Part shown: piece after piece, positions 26,050 through 39,136 of the stretch
How the letters are laid out: each line of letters opens with the position of its first letter
Numbering within the stretch: position 1 is the stretch's first letter
Source: Rostratula benghalensis
Taxonomy: Eukaryota; Chordata; Aves; Charadriiformes; Rostratulidae
NCBI GenBank assembly: GCA_013399305.1
Contig: VXAI01000158.1
Span: 248,001-312,000 of the forward strand
Length of the DNA stretch: 64,000 bases
Direction of reading: 5' to 3'
The notes under the pieces: generated by a model
What the model saw: only the letters and a program-made list of their open reading frames with translations
Told to the model about the DNA's origin: nothing
The model's database searches: none
Position numbers and translations under genes: made by a program

Positions 26050-26316
26050 GTATTTATGTAGAAAAGTAATCCCAGAGAAATTCAAGTTAGAAATAAGACA
26101 CAAGGAAATTAACAGTGGAATAAAATACCAAGTTGAAGTTCTACATTGTCTAGCTCTCGATGACTCCAAATGGAGGTCAAATGAATTTCTGGAAAATATG
26201 CTTTTGTTAAACTGGTTTCTGGCCCAAAATAGGGGCAACTGGCTGAAATTCTGTGGTCTGTGGTATGCAGGAGGTCAGACTAGATGATCTAATTTTCCCT
26301 TCTGGCTTTAAACTGT
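26050..26316 (+). mobile_element. Ancient CR1/L3-like LINE 3' remnant
   Basis: The clearest old CR1 here. The 5' part reads AATTCAAGTTAGAAATAAGACAC-like near 26080, and the 3' part has GTATGCAGGAGGTCAGACTAGATGATCT followed by TTCCCTTCTGGCTTTAAACTGT (to about 26310), the typical 3' UTR of ancient amniote CR1. Same orientation and family type as the remnant at 9131. It lacks the ATTCTATG tail of the young copies. Confidence 0.75.
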
Positions 26317-26930
26317 ACAAAAGTGAGCAACCTCCCTCATTACCCAACACTTCTGGCCATTGAAAAATGCGGGCTCAGGCTGTCAGTTACCAGTAAAGAT
26401 CATTTGCTGTTCTGCCTTCCAATCAAGAAATTAATTTTAGGATATCACATAACAGCATTGTTGTATCCTGGTTTATGATGCAAAGAGCTTTGTGTAAGCA
26501 AAGAGAAAAACCCCACTGCCTATAGCATGATTTAGATTAGGGCAACTGTGTATTGTAAACTTAGCCTTTGGTATGGCTTATCACAATTCAGATTCAAAAT
26601 CAGAGCTGAAATAGGACTTTGTTTTAGAGTTTCAGTGCCAGGAAGGTTAACGGGTTATTGACAGCTTTAGGAATGAAATGTCAGGGAGGAAATTAGAGCA
26701 AACATGCCTCCTGAGCCAGCACACAGCATGGCTGGTTTTAATAGACCCGGCAGATCTTCTGTAGTAACGCCCCCATTAATAGTGCAGTTATCACTGTTTC
26801 CAGATGGCATGATCATAAACACACAGAACTTTTGCAGGCACCTATAATTTATCCTGATCTCTTCCTCCTCTGGATTCACCCAGAAGGAAGACAAGTGGTA
26901 CCACAGCCCACCCCAACTGTTTTTTGTTTT

Positions 26931-26932
<2 letters not shown>

Positions 26933-26962
<30 letters not shown>
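26933..26962 (+). repeat. Poly-T tract (about 30 T)
   Basis: A nearly pure run of T. It could be the reverse-strand tail of a retroposed sequence, but none is recognised on its right-hand side. Confidence 0.85.
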
Positions 26963-26964
<2 letters not shown>

Positions 26965-29900
26965 CAGGAAGTGTAGGGTTGGGGGCAGGATTACATCTGG
27001 GGGTGCGTGGAGCCCACCAACAGAGACTGCTCTGAGTCTCTCTTGAATGAGAACATCCACTGCCATTCTCAGCCACTTCCTTTCACTTCACCCTTTCACT
27101 TGTACTGGGCTGGTCCATGCCCCTCATTAGGAGGTAGGTTGCAGCACCTTTGCATCCATTTTAAACCCTCAGTCTCACTCTTGCTTTTTTTTTTTTTCTG
27201 TTTTTTTTTTTTTCTTTAAATCAACAATTTATTACCTAAGTACACAGTGGTTCTCAATGAGTTTCACCCAATCCCTGCAAAATCATCATTGCAGATAAAA
27301 AATTGGAAAATTAGGAAATAGGAGATGTTTTTAATCTGTATTCACGACAAAGCATATTCCTTGAAAAATTGATAAACCACTCTAATCTTCACAGAAAGTA
27401 TTGGTTTGAACACATTTGAGAAATAAGAAGATAAGGATTTACTCCTAAGGGAGAAAACTGCAGCAAAAACTGTAGTTTTTCCTTTTTTCTCTTTTTCTCT
27501 TACTGTCAACCAGCAGAAAACTGCAGCACTGTGAGACAGCATGTCTCAAAATATACTGAAATCATACAATGTTCTTTTCAGAAATCTCAGCTCTTAATGC
27601 TTCTAGGAAGTAGGAGATACAGATGGCTTTTTTATTTTTTTTTTTAAATATCCTCATTGTAAATGTATTAAGAAATTTTACACTTCTCAGTTTAGATCCC
27701 TGGGTTACCTAAGCAAGCATATATGTGAAAAAAAGGTATCTACTTTTGGCCATTAATTGTAGAAAAGGGAACAACATGCATTACCAGTGTATTTCTTTGT
27801 CTGTCTTATATGTTTTGGTGGAAGGAGTGGGAAAAGAAAGAAGGATCCAGCTTCTACTAAGCTTCATTTGGTTTTGTAAACCAAAAGCCAACTGTGGCGC
27901 CTTAAATCTTGCTTTCATCAAGAAGATGGTAGTTCAAAATAGTTAGGTGGATTTTGGTTAGTATAGCAGCAGGTCTCTTCATATCTTGCTTTTTGGTATT
28001 TGTAAGTAAATACACGTGATTTATACAATATTTTATTTCAATTATTTTGACTTTGCCTTTCACCTCTTTGACCTAGACAATCTAGAGTGGTTTAATAACC
28101 AGTGTCCCTGTTGGACACTTATTATATGGCTCATTTTGGAAAGGCAAGTTGAGTATGTGGCAAAGTGTAAGGGATTTTGATGTCATTTGTTTGGAAAATC
28201 TGTTGCTTGAGAAATCCTTTCTGACCAGGCTACATGATAACTGAGAAATTGGAAGTCTTGGGGCTGGACTGGATAATGGACAATAGATGCTTTCACTTGT
28301 GTTGCCTGTTCAAATCCAATCTGTCAAAGATTGAAAATTGTTCTCTTTTCATGCTGGGCAAGTGGCCTGTGAGTAACTAGTTGGTTGACTCTGCCTCGTG
28401 CCTGATTAAAATTTGTCCACAAGACAAAAATGTCACCCCGTTTGGCACCCTGGCCGGTCGCTCCAAAAGCCAAAGCTGAATCAGCAGCAGCCTTTGATAG
28501 ATTCTCTTCCAGTTCAGATCCATGGTGTTTTATTGCGCAATGTGAACATGCTTACATTTTGTTGTCCCCAGTTTTGTTCTCTGTGACGCCTGTCAGAAGT
28601 ACTACATGTAAAATAGCAGAAAGGGTTTGTTCCCTTGGGAATGGATGAATGTGGATTACACGTTGAACTTTTCAAAAGTCACACCTGCATTCAAGACTCA
28701 AGTGTTAGAAAAGCTCCAGCGTCCAAAAACAGGATGAAGATTTATGAAAGGACAAAACATCCTGAGTACACCAAGGGTGGTGAACTTCTTTCAACCAGGC
28801 TGAATTCATGACAAAATGGTGCTTCGGAGCTCTAAGATCCTTTGAAGAAGCAATTCCCATTACAGGTGCTGAGCATTTGGAAATATGATTCTTCTCTTTT
28901 AAAAGTCCAGCTGTGCTTCTAAGTCCATTACAATTACAGCTGTTATTATCTATGGGTAAGAGCAACACAAAATTTGAGCAACAGGTCAGTTCTTCTCTCA
29001 AATATCTGTTACAAAGGTGCATATGACTATGTGCCAATGTCTAAAAAGATAGGTCTTAAACCCCATTGAGGTGCCTCATATTCTTAAAATATTCTTAAAA
29101 TCATGATCTTGTGTGAGAGAATTTTCTTTCCCACCCATAAGGATTTGAGGGAGATGGTGTTGAACCCACCAGCTGATGCAGCGTGATAACCTGCAGTAAT
29201 CTCTACTTATTTAATCTGGTTTTTGTTTTGTTTTGTTTTGTTTTTTTCTATTTCATCATTTTTAGCATCTGACACCTTGTCTGGTTTCTCTTGAGTGCTT
29301 ACCCCAGAGTTTTTGTGCAGTGCACTGGTAAAATGGGAAGCTGAGGAGTCAAAATCCTCCCCATAAATGGGCTACAAAGGTGCATATCCCTGCCCTGTAC
29401 AATGAAAATCAGCTTGTTCATTTACAGTACGTGCTGATGGAGGCTTCTGTGCAATATCATTTACAGCCGTGTTGTCTTTGTAGATGCCTTCTACGATGTG
29501 AGAACACTGATGAGTGGAGGGGGAAGGGGCCGACCTTCCACTTCCCATATGGAAAACATCTGGAAGGGGCAACACAACTCTCTCTAAAGAAATGTGTTGC
29601 CGTTTCATAGTTTCTTCAAAGTGTTAGACGGACAAAAGGAATCAGCTTGATTTTTTACCAGGGTTCACTGTCCCAGACCCCAGAGCCCTTTACCGTAATA
29701 CCAAAGTATTTGGTATTTTAAAGGAGACGGGCAGTAACGTTTTACACTGTCTCACACAGAAAGAATGTAACATCGACTGAAAAAGTATAGAGTAGCCAAA
29801 GTGCTCCAAAAATAAAACAAAAGAAACAACATCATGCCCTTTTATTGTGGCCCCTTAACTCTAGTCCTTGGAGAACAGCGCTGATTGATGTCGGTGATGC

Positions 29901-30552
29901 AACCTAAAAATTAATGTCAATTACCCACAACAAAACGCACACAAGCGACGGTAAGAGGCTGATTTCAGTCCCCAAAAGCCAGGAAATCCAGAGCTACTGG
30001 GGAGACGAAAACCTGGATTTGACATTCCCATCTTACCAACAGTCATTCTGCTGGGGGAGTGAGGGGAAGAGGAGAAACAAAGGAAAAGGGAGTTACACCA
30101 TCACAATAAATAATGTGACTGAGACAACACGCTCTCTCTTTGCTGAAGTCGGGATCCACTGGGTCCCATTAGCTTTAAGACCAGGAACTGCAATGTGTTC
30201 TAGGTTTGGGTTGGGGCTCAGTAACTCCCCTACCACCTTTCTGCTTTTTTTTTTTTTTTTTTTTTTCTTTTCCATATAAACTCTTTTATTGCTTTAGTAA
30301 CAATAACCTTTAATGAGACCTAACTAACTCTTCATTTAGGGCAATCATTTACTGCTCTTGTATTTCCAGGCATCGGAAGTGGGGGTGTTGCTGTCGGCAT
30401 GATCAGTGCATGTTTTGTATTCGATGCAATAATTGCGCATCCGAAGGGGATCACCCCCGCACCCTTTGATAAATGAACATGCAGTAATCGAGCTGTTCTG
30501 GTGTCAGCATGCACACAAATCAAAATGTTCCAACATCAAAGATGTACTTACG

Positions 30553-30588
30553 GAAAAAAAAAAAAGAAAAAAAAAAAAAAAAGAAAAG
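30553..30588 (+). repeat. A-rich tract
   Basis: Two A runs separated by single G bases, followed by GAAAAG. Simple low-complexity sequence. Confidence 0.85.
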
Positions 30589-30925
30589 ACCTTCATACAG
30601 GATTTAAATATTCCTCAACGTTATTAAAAAAATATGGGCTGTGATATCATGAAAAGCCCTTGATGGAGTTACAAGTGGGTAATCCATCTCCCTATTCGTA
30701 AGCCTGTGTTTAATGACTGAACAATGGCAAACAGCCAGAAGAATCTCATGGCCTGGCCAGTTTGTTTTCAGACAAGTATCAGTTTTATAGCTGTGCCTAT
30801 AAACTTATATCTTCTGTAAAACTGGATCCGAAAGAAAAAGATGAGATGTCGTGCTAAAGAAGAGATGGTTTAATGGGATGGGTGAGATGGCTGAGACACT
30901 GTTAATGGCATTGGTCTGTCCCAGC

Positions 30926-31250
30926 ATTTAAATATCTGAAGGGAGCCTACAGGAGAGCTGGAGAGGGACTCTTTGTCAGCAAGTGCAGTGACAGGACAAG
31001 GAGTAACTGCTTTAAATTGGAAGAGGGGAGATTTAGATTAAATACCAGAAAGAAATTCTTTCCTGTGAGGGTGGTGAGGCACTGGAACTGGTTGCCCAGG
31101 GAAACTGTGGATTCCCCATCCCTAGAAGTGTTCAAGGCCAGGCTGGATGGGGCTTTGAGCAACCTGGTCTGGTGGGAGGTGTCCCTGCCCATGGCAGGGG
31201 GTTGGAACTTGATGTTCTTTAAGGTCCCTTCTAACTATGATTCTATGATT
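30926..31250 (+). mobile_element. CR1 LINE, short 3' end
   Basis: The copy starts at the ATCTGAAGGGAGCCTACAGG block of the RT C-terminal region, so most of the coding part is missing. It encodes a fragment with RWVRHWN-type wording (VVRHWNWLPRE) and ends with TTCTATGATT. Its 3' UTR, with GGTGTCCCTGCCCATGGCAG, groups it with the copies at 17580 and 35096. Confidence 0.95.
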
Positions 31251-34127
31251 TAAGTAAAGTGTGCTGTAGCAAGTAATGTGTGTTACATGGGAATATGGAG
31301 AGGGAGCACAGTATGAAAGTAAAGAGTCCACCTAGGGATTTCATTTTCTTCACAAAGTGAAAATATGATTGCCCTCTCTGTAGACAGATCAACCAGAAAC
31401 TTCAAGAAAGAACATTTTTGAATTCTGCTCTTCTCGGCAACCATCTGGTGTCTCTGGGATGGCCCACTTGGCCAAGACGTTAGGCAGGTAAGGAATGGAT
31501 GGACAGAAAGAGATTTGGAAAGGTTATAGATAACTTGAGCCACACGTTAGAGAGACTAGAAGTCCAACTTTCCTCATGAACCAGCTTTCCCAACATATGA
31601 ATATGGATATAATGTCACTTAAAAAGTATAATGTTTAAAAAAAAAAAAAAAAAAGCCTGGCCTTTGTTGGGATCCCAAGTTTCTTGGTGTATCTTTGCAG
31701 CTCATACCTTGCCAGAAGCTCTTTGAAGGTTCAACCAGGGCTCTTCTCTGTTCAGGCTACCTCATGCAGGAGCCTACAAGGCTCTGAGCAGTCTTGGCAT
31801 GCTGGCCATGCTGTTAGTGCTCCTTAGTCCCCTGTCCAAATACTTGAAGGAGTCTGTCTTTCCTGCAAGTGAAGAACTGATGGGGAGAGACCCAGAACCA
31901 GTTACCTCTGGATGATGGTTTGGGGCAGCCGGACCAGTTCCTGCAGCAAGGGAGGTGATGAGGAGGAGATTGCCCTCTTCACCACGTCTTCCCACTCACT
32001 CGTTTACAACTGAAGCCACCCACAGTCGAGGCTCTTAATGTGCCTGGCATGTTGCAGTGTTGAGACCCTAATTACAGGCTGTCAGGAGATAGTGAGCAGG
32101 GCCACTGTCACACAGACCCAGTCTGGTATTGTTCACAGATGACCAGAACATTCCTGTTAGTGATTATTTTTTTCTTCTCCTTCTGTTATTTGCTGTGCAT
32201 GTACTGAAGAAGTCTGTTCTCCATACTGCTCTTTTTTCCACATCCTCCTGCTTAGGTCTGGCTTGAATGGGATAAATGTGGCATTACTTTGACATGGCTG
32301 GCCAATACTAGAATGGGTTGTTATTTAAGGGAGGAGCATCTCCCTGTGATTATCACCAATTACAAGTAAAGTGTGAGCTGTTCAAAGGAATTAACTGCTC
32401 TGCTTCCTATTTTTTGCAGACACGTTGCCTTCCTTACACAAGGATTAGATATCTTGCATATAATTAAAGGATAACCTTTAATTTAATTATAAATACTTCC
32501 CATCATCAAAACCCAAATAGATGTATCGATGTATGCCTGGACTAAAGTCTGAATTAGAAATGGAGCTTTGTTTTGAAGGATAAAGGCATGTGGCTCTCAT
32601 ACTTTGTGGACCATTTTTTAAGTTTGGAATTGATCCTGGTCTTCAGAAGTTCAGGAGGGACCAGCAAACGTATTTAGATTCGGGGCTATTTCTAATATAA
32701 ATGTCATAAAACCTGCTAGTGTATAATAATTTATTCTGCTGCTAAAATATTGTTTTAACTGGTTAACCTGCCACAGCACTTGGGTTTTTTCTCCAGCACG
32801 TTGCAGAAATACACGTGAAAGATCGATTGGATGCCATTCTGCAGCTTAATCCTAGGTAATTTATTCAGTTTTACCTGAGAGAAAGGTCCAAATATATGTT
32901 CTTCTGGTTTTAATCAGTCCCAACTACAATTGATTCAACTTTTGCCTGAATAAGGAGTGAGTAAAAACTGAGTGAGAGCCTCAAGATTTGGCTCATATTC
33001 ATTAACCTCAGGGCAGACTTCATTTTGTATGATTTTTAAGCTATTAAAATCTTGGTTGGCTTCCATTTGAGCTCAAGTTCCTAATATCACCAAATAATTA
33101 TGTGTAGATGATGAAATGAAAAAACAGGCATGTAGTCTCCAAACGTGCATTTCAGTCTGGGTGGCTGAAATGGCTCATAACATTCAATGCATGAAAATGG
33201 GGTGGATTGAATAAATTAGCGGAATCACAAAAGGAAACCACTATAGGAAATAGTTTTACACGTGTAATCACTGAAATACTCTAGTGAATGTGTCAATCTG
33301 TACTAAATAAATATATTTGTTTATAGACATGCCCTGTATTAGCTTCCACTCTTTCACAGTGCTTTGCCAAACAAAATCCCACTAGAAGTAGGATGTTCGC
33401 ACCCGAGTAGGAGTTTCTTGGATAAATATTTTTTCTATATTGAGACCAAAACCGCTTCTACAAATTTCAGACTTTGATTGAAATAGTATATTTCTTTTGC
33501 TTTTTTTTTTTTAAATGCCTTTTTTTTCCCCCCCCTTCCCATCTCCTTCACTGGCAACCACTGATGCATTACCTTAATTCCTCTTACCTCCCACCGCTCC
33601 GGTGAGCGGGCTCCCGGTTGCCGACAGAGTGCATCTGTCAGTAAAGGAGCGTGGTGAGAAGTGGCTGCACCCGAGTGCCGCCACCAGCAAAGGGCCTTGG
33701 AGCCTGAGAAAAATTCCTCTCTTTATAAAGACTGACCCCTCTGCCCTGCCTGGTCGTTTGGGTTCTTGTTATCCCCGGTGCAAACGCTTTGCTGAATCAA
33801 AGGGAGAGGAGAGATGCTGTGCCCTCTGCAGAGAGCTTTCATGGGATGCTTTCAGAGAGAAGCATCCTGCCAAATGTCATCAGATGCTCCCTTTTGTTAC
33901 GTTTTCAACAATTTCAAGAAAGGAATGGAGGTGAACTCTCATTTTGCCCAACTAATTTAATTTATTTCAAAGTAATACCCGCTCCTTCTATCCAGTAACT
34001 GCCAGTTCCAGCATCCGTTTCTGTGCATCTGCCATTGCAATGGGAGATAAAATGTAATGAAAATAATAATTATGGAATGGCATACAGTGTTTTCAAATGA
34101 GTGTTAGCTCTGTAATCAAGCAATCCT
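31251..34127. other. Unique sequence
   Basis: No gene or interspersed repeat recognised. A GC-richer interval at 33590-33830 carries open frames on the plus strand (110 codons at 33602-33934) without any known motif. A run of A sits near 31629-31653. Confidence 0.5.
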
Positions 34128-34128
34128 C

Positions 34129-34152
34129 AAAAAAAAAAAAAAAAAAAAAAAA
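34129..34152 (+). repeat. Poly-A tract (24 A)
   Basis: Uninterrupted A run directly before the MIR remnant at 34190. No retroposon body is recognised upstream, so it is not assigned as a tail. Confidence 0.85.
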
Positions 34153-34189
34153 CAAGAAAAGGGGGGTTTTCAGCAAGTGATAGTATTTC

Positions 34190-34335
34190 TGTTTCAAAGG
34201 CAGGGGAAATTGAAACACAGAGACATGAAGTGGTTTGTCTGAGGCCACACAGCAAGTAAGTGTCAGAGCTGGGAGCAGAGCCCAGCCCTGGCTCCTGCCC
34301 TTGTACTCAGACGACTGTACCACACCATATTGTTT
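34190..34335 (-). mobile_element. MIR/CORE-SINE remnant, well preserved
   Basis: The plus strand reads as the reverse complement of a MIR: GGGGAAATTGAAACACAGAG, then TGTCTGAGGCCACACAGCAA, GTAAGTGTCAGAGCTGGGA and GCAGAGCCCAGCCCTGGCTC. This is the best kept of the MIR-type copies in the window. Such copies are rare in birds and old enough to be shared with other amniotes, so unusually good preservation is worth a conservation check. Confidence 0.75.
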
Positions 34336-35095
34336 CCAAATAAATTCACTAAAGATCATATGCTGAGCTCATGAGCAGTAGTGACAGGGAGGGGCAATTT
34401 AACCTCTTCTGTTACTTCCTACAGAACAAGAAAAAAAAATAAAAAATAAAAGCCTCTACAGCAGTAGAATGAAACCTTAAACAGTGAAAAAAAAGGCAAA
34501 AAAAAAAAAAGCCCCAAAGCTGTCATTTGAAAGAGGGAGCCATCAAGGTTATTTCATGCTGAATTTCTCCCAGGTTGAAGGAGTTTTTGTTATTAGTGGT
34601 ATATTTTCACATGGGAGGGCTGTGAGCGTGCAGTGCCCTGAGTCATAAACCAGAGGGTTCAGTATCTAACCATACCTAAAGTTTTTTCTTTCTGTGTCTC
34701 AAGGCTTTGAGCTTTAATTTCATTCTCAGACATAATAAAGCTGCCTGGACACAGTGGTGCTGCTGTACAGCCAAAGCAGTGAGTTGAGACACATCCTAAG
34801 AGGAGACATTGGCCTCTGAGCAACTCCAAGGGTTTTGACCAAGTTTGACGTAAGATGGTAAAAATTATTAGTGAACTAATTGTGATGCTTATGAGGAGAT
34901 CAGGGATCCTTGGGAACCACCACATTTCCATTGTGGTATGTGTGTGTGTGTGGGGGGGAATTAGGCTTTCCAAATCATGCTGGGGTCCAACAGGTGATAT
35001 CCATCAAGGTCTGTTGCCTCGTGGAGATCTGCTGTGTGCTTTGCCAGTAGCGTGTCATGGGCAGACAGTTGTGTGTCATTAGACCCACAGCAATA
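34336..35095. other. Unique sequence with small TG repeat
   Basis: A short (TG)n-poly-G stretch lies at about 34938-34958. The frames on either strand here are short and carry repeat-derived residues only. Confidence 0.55.
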
Positions 35096-35735
35096 ATCAT
35101 AGAATCATAGAATGGTTATTGTTGGCAGGGACCCTAAAGATCATGGAGTTCCAACCCCCCTGCCGTGGCCAGGGACACCTCCCACCAGACCAGGTTGCTC
35201 AAATCCCCATCCAGCCTGGCCTTAAATGCTGCCAGGGATGGGGCTTCCACAACTTCTTCTCTGGGCAACCTGTTCCAGTGTCTCACCACCCTCACAGGAA
35301 ATAATTTCTTTCTGGTATCTAATCTAAATCTCCCCTCTTTCACTTTAAAACCATTACCTCTTGTCCTGTCACTGCAGTTCGTGACAAAGTGTCCCTCTCC
35401 AGCTCTCCTGTAGGCCCTCCTCAGATACTGGAAGGCTACCATAAGGTTTCCCTGGAGCCTTTTCTTCTCCAGGCTGGACAACCCCAGATCTCTCAGCTTG
35501 TCTTCACAGCAGAGGTGCTCCATCCGTCTCATCATTTTCACGGGCCTCTGCTGTTCCCGTTCCAACAGTTCCATGTCCTTTCTATGTTGAGGACTCCAGA
35601 GCTGGACACAGTACTCCAGGTGGGATCTCATGAGCGCAGAGTAGAGGGGTAGAATCACCTCCCACAACCTGCTGGCCAGGCTTCTTTTGATGCGGTTGAT
35701 AACAACTTGCCGGATTTCAGCTTGCTCCACAGGAG
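35096..35735 (-). mobile_element. CR1 LINE, minus strand, open RT remnant
   Basis: The only young CR1 on the minus strand. A single uninterrupted frame of 198 codons (35134-35730) reads as the CR1 RT C-terminus: [50 protein letters not shown] and [16 protein letters not shown]. The 3' tail appears on the plus strand as ATCATAGAATCATAGAAT at 35097. The open frame suggests a fairly recent insertion. The catalytic RT and endonuclease domains are absent, so it cannot retrotranspose. Confidence 0.95.
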
Positions 35736-36092
35736 GAGCAGCCAGTTCCCTCAGTCCAGGGGAGGGTGGTGATGGAGCCCAGCTACAGGATTTGCAGCCT
35801 GGGGGAAGGAATTCCTCTCTCTGACTGTGAACGGAGAGCAGTGTGCGGTCGAAGCAGAGCTCAGAAAGGAATTTCTATCAGCGTGCTAAGCAGCGTCGCC
35901 TTTTCTCTGACAATTAAAAAGGGTTTCTTGCCCTCAGACAAATAAAGCCCATTAAAGCTGGTGGCAGTGATGGGAAGAACTTTGCGAAAATATGTTTGTT
36001 TTACAAAGCTGGCTGCCAAGTATTGTTTTATAGTTCCATTTTTTTTCCCCTCTTTCACTGTTTACAGTACCCTCTGAGAAACTTAAAATGAT

Positions 36093-36114
36093 ATCTCTCT
36101 CTCTCTCTCTCTCC
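36093..36114 (+). repeat. (TC)n microsatellite
   Basis: About eleven TC units; the reverse strand reads as Arg-Glu alternation. Confidence 0.85.
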
Positions 36115-37859
36115 CTACCAATTTTGTTCTCTTTTTCTTTTGGCAGATGTTGGTACCCCACTCCCACACCCCAGTTCTTGCTGCAACAGAAGGCATGATC
36201 TTTTTGCCTTGTTTTTCTTTCTTATAATACCAGCCCATCCCTGAGAACAGCATTGTCTAGTTAACTGCAGCATCCCAAATTGGGCCAAACGAGCTGAAGA
36301 ACAGCAGTACAGGCCCTACAAAAGCACAGAGAACCAAAGTTCTCCTTCCACGGGTGATATTGCATGAGGTGTCTGAGAAATCCCTTTGGTCCTTGTTTTT
36401 CCAAGTTCCTGCGTTTCCATCGGCCCTGGGAATGCTGTTATTCCCAGTGGCAGGGAGCAACAATTAAAAAGTTGGGTAGTTGAGATCTAGCCTATGTTCT
36501 TTAACAGACTTGGATGATAGATCCTAGATATATCTCGCTCCTGGACACAGCAACATGGTTTTATGTGATTATTGAAAAAGTTGACGCCGTTGGCAGGTAA
36601 AAGGTAAGCCCAAGCCCGGAACTGATGTTGCTGGAAAGCATTTAGTTACAAGCTGGCAAAGAGTGGTTTACTGAGGCAGTGCTTTTATCAGTGCATGACT
36701 TTTGTAGCCACCTCCATAAAGAGTGCTGGTGATCTCGGACCCCTTCCTGGAGGGCAGGTACTCGTGGCGTGGAAGCCGCTGCTTGTCACTGGTGTCTCAC
36801 TGCATGGCTGAAGCCTCAGGGGGGACAGGCTTGAGGAATAAAGTTGTTTTGCTGGTGTTTGTTACCCCTCTCTGTGGTTTCTCAGGGGCTAGCTTGAGCA
36901 CAAATGTGGTTGTGCTTCCAGAGGGACCATTACTGTACCAGTAAAAGGATGCTGTAGCTTTCAGCACATTGCCCTGGCCCCATCGTAACTGAAATCCATG
37001 AGATTTCATGAATACAGCAGGGCGGATCGTCTGGAGCATCCCACAAGTTCATAATCTACAAAACCTGGGTGTTCATAGATAGATATTTGGGATTTATTAC
37101 TCATTATTGAGTATTAGACAATATCTACAGAAAACATTCCCTTCCCCTCTGAGTAACAGCAGACATCTGTGCTTTGGCTACTGATTAAAGATGGGTTTGT
37201 AGGATTAGAGCCTTCAGTGCTATTGTTTTAAATTGGAGAGAGAATTATTCATTGTATTTCTTTTGTAACGTGTAGGCACTTTTAATAAGGAGAGTTTATA
37301 TACACAAAAATGTATTTAAACTTAAACAGAAGCAACTAATTCTAAACAACATATGGATTTTTCTTTCTTAACAATGTTGCTTATATTTTGCCTCCTAAAC
37401 TAATTATTATTTTAATCTCTAAATACGCTGACACTTCTTTGCATGTGGTTTCTCTATGCAGGCTGGGAAAAATTAGAGGAGTAACCTTTTAATCACAGGG
37501 GGTTTAATGTAGATGTTTTTATGTACAAAGAGCTATGAATCTGTCCAGGATGACTTGTTTGATAGTAGGGAGGGCTAATGAAGTTTCAAAGTTAGCATTC
37601 CCCAAACAAAATGGAAAGAAGACTCGGGGAGAAAAGGAGCAGATTTAAAATTACAGAATCTTTGTGTTTTATGGGTTCCAGGTTATTTGGAATGGAATGA
37701 AAGTTAATGTTACATCCTTTTTTCCATCCTGCCAGCCAGTGTCTGATCCAAGAATGTCTTTTATTTAAAGGGCAGGGCTCCCTCCACTGTTCTTAAATAA
37801 AGGCTTTCACTGTCTGAGATCCAATCCTCCCTGATTTTCACAGTAACAATGTAAGACTG

Positions 37860-37980
37860 CCTGAAGAGAATCATATAATGAAAAGAAGTTTTGCATATGA
37901 TTCCCCTATCATAAGCCTGTTCAAGTCATATGGTTCAATTTACATTTATGCAAATATCAGAGAATAGAAGAAAATTACCA
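37860..37980. promoter_or_regulatory. AT-rich block with POU octamer sites
   Basis: ATGCAAAT, the exact POU/octamer consensus, is at 37948-37955, and TTTTGCAT, one mismatch in the opposite orientation, is at 37889-37896. The surrounding text is repeat-free. This is a weak enhancer candidate, since such sites are frequent by chance in AT-rich DNA. Confidence 0.25.
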
Positions 37981-38915
37981 AAGGAGGGAAGGACCGTGGC
38001 ATGTCACAAACAAGATGTGCCTATTTGTATTTATGTTTGCTAATGAAGTTCAGCCAGGACTCGCTCTTTGATTTCGATGTCTCTGTCTGCCATTCCACTT
38101 TTTGCATTGTAATTAAACCACTTGCCCACACACATACAAGAGGACACCAAGAAAGGCAGACTTCAAGTTTTAAAAATGCTGCTCTGTAACTTGCTTATAC
38201 AGGACCCATGATTCAGGATTTATCATCTTTAAGTGGTACAACAGACCTGTGGTATGACATTGTGCCTTGGTTTTAATGTAAGCAAAACTGCAGACTTAAC
38301 CCAGTAGAGGATTTGGCCCAATAAACTTTAGTGTCTAGGATGCCCACTGGAGATGTTTTACTCTAGACTTTCCAAATTTTATCCTAAATAAGAATTAGAC
38401 ATCAGCCCACTCAAAAATCACGGATGTTTCTTTCTCTTGCCAAAATTGTTCTTTCTCATCATGATACAGCTGTGAAATTATGCAGTAGTGTAAATTGTTA
38501 ATTGGAAACCATTTCTAGGGAAGGTGCCTTTTCAGAAGTCTGAGTTGCCTAATCTGATGTTACCTAATTGAGGAGTACTCACATCTTCTGGTCTGGCTGG
38601 GACTTCTTTCTGTAAATCACAGCTTTGTGATATCTTGTGTTAAGAAATGCATAATTATCTGCCCCTAAATTGGTCCTATGAACTCTTCAGAAAGTTGTTC
38701 CATTTCATGTGACCTGCTGTGGGGACAGGATTTTTGCTGCCCTATTCACGAAACAGTTCTTTGGGGTGCTTCATAGTACACTGCCTTGGGCTACAAGTAC
38801 AGGAGAGTCATGAGACCAGAAAACAGAGTAGAAAATGGATGACTTTTCATTAAATTTGAGGATTTGTTTAACCAATGCCTCTTGTTCCAGGTTGACTTTT
38901 TAAGCTGTTAGTTTT

Positions 38916-39136
38916 AAGAAGTTCCATCTAAACATGAGGAGGAACTTCTTCACTTTGAGGGTGGAAGAGCCCTGGAAGAAGCTGCCCAGAGAGGTGGTGG
39001 AGTCTCTGTCTCTGGAGATATTCAAACCCCACCTGGACAAGTTCCTCTGCAACCTGCTCTGGGTGGACCTGCTCTGGCAGGGGGGTTAGACTGGATGATC
39101 TCCAGAGGTCCCATCCAACCCCACATCATTCTGTGT
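38916..39136 (+). mobile_element. CR1 LINE, short 3' end, other subfamily
   Basis: Starts at the AAGTTCCATCTAAACATGAGG block and runs through CTTCTTCACTTTGAGGGTGG, GCCCAGAGAGGTGGTGGAGT and CTGGATGATCTCCAGAGGTC. The wording of the 3' UTR groups it with the copies at 12514 and 55785 and not with those at 17580, 30926 and 35096. Heavily 5'-truncated. Confidence 0.95.

Larger units (their letters stand above)
26317..30925. other. Unique sequence with long T and A tracts
   Basis: No gene recognised. Homopolymers include a run of about 30 T near 26933-26962, interrupted T tracts at 27188-27216, 22 T near 30245-30266, and an A-rich tract at 30553-30588. The interval around 30310-30550 is complex, CpG-containing, repeat-free text that resembles a conserved non-coding element. 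Confidence 0.5.
35736..38915. other. Unique sequence
   Basis: No gene recognised. A (TC)n microsatellite lies at 36093-36114. The interval 37240-38000 is AT-rich, repeat-free and contains POU-type octamers, listed separately. Confidence 0.5.
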
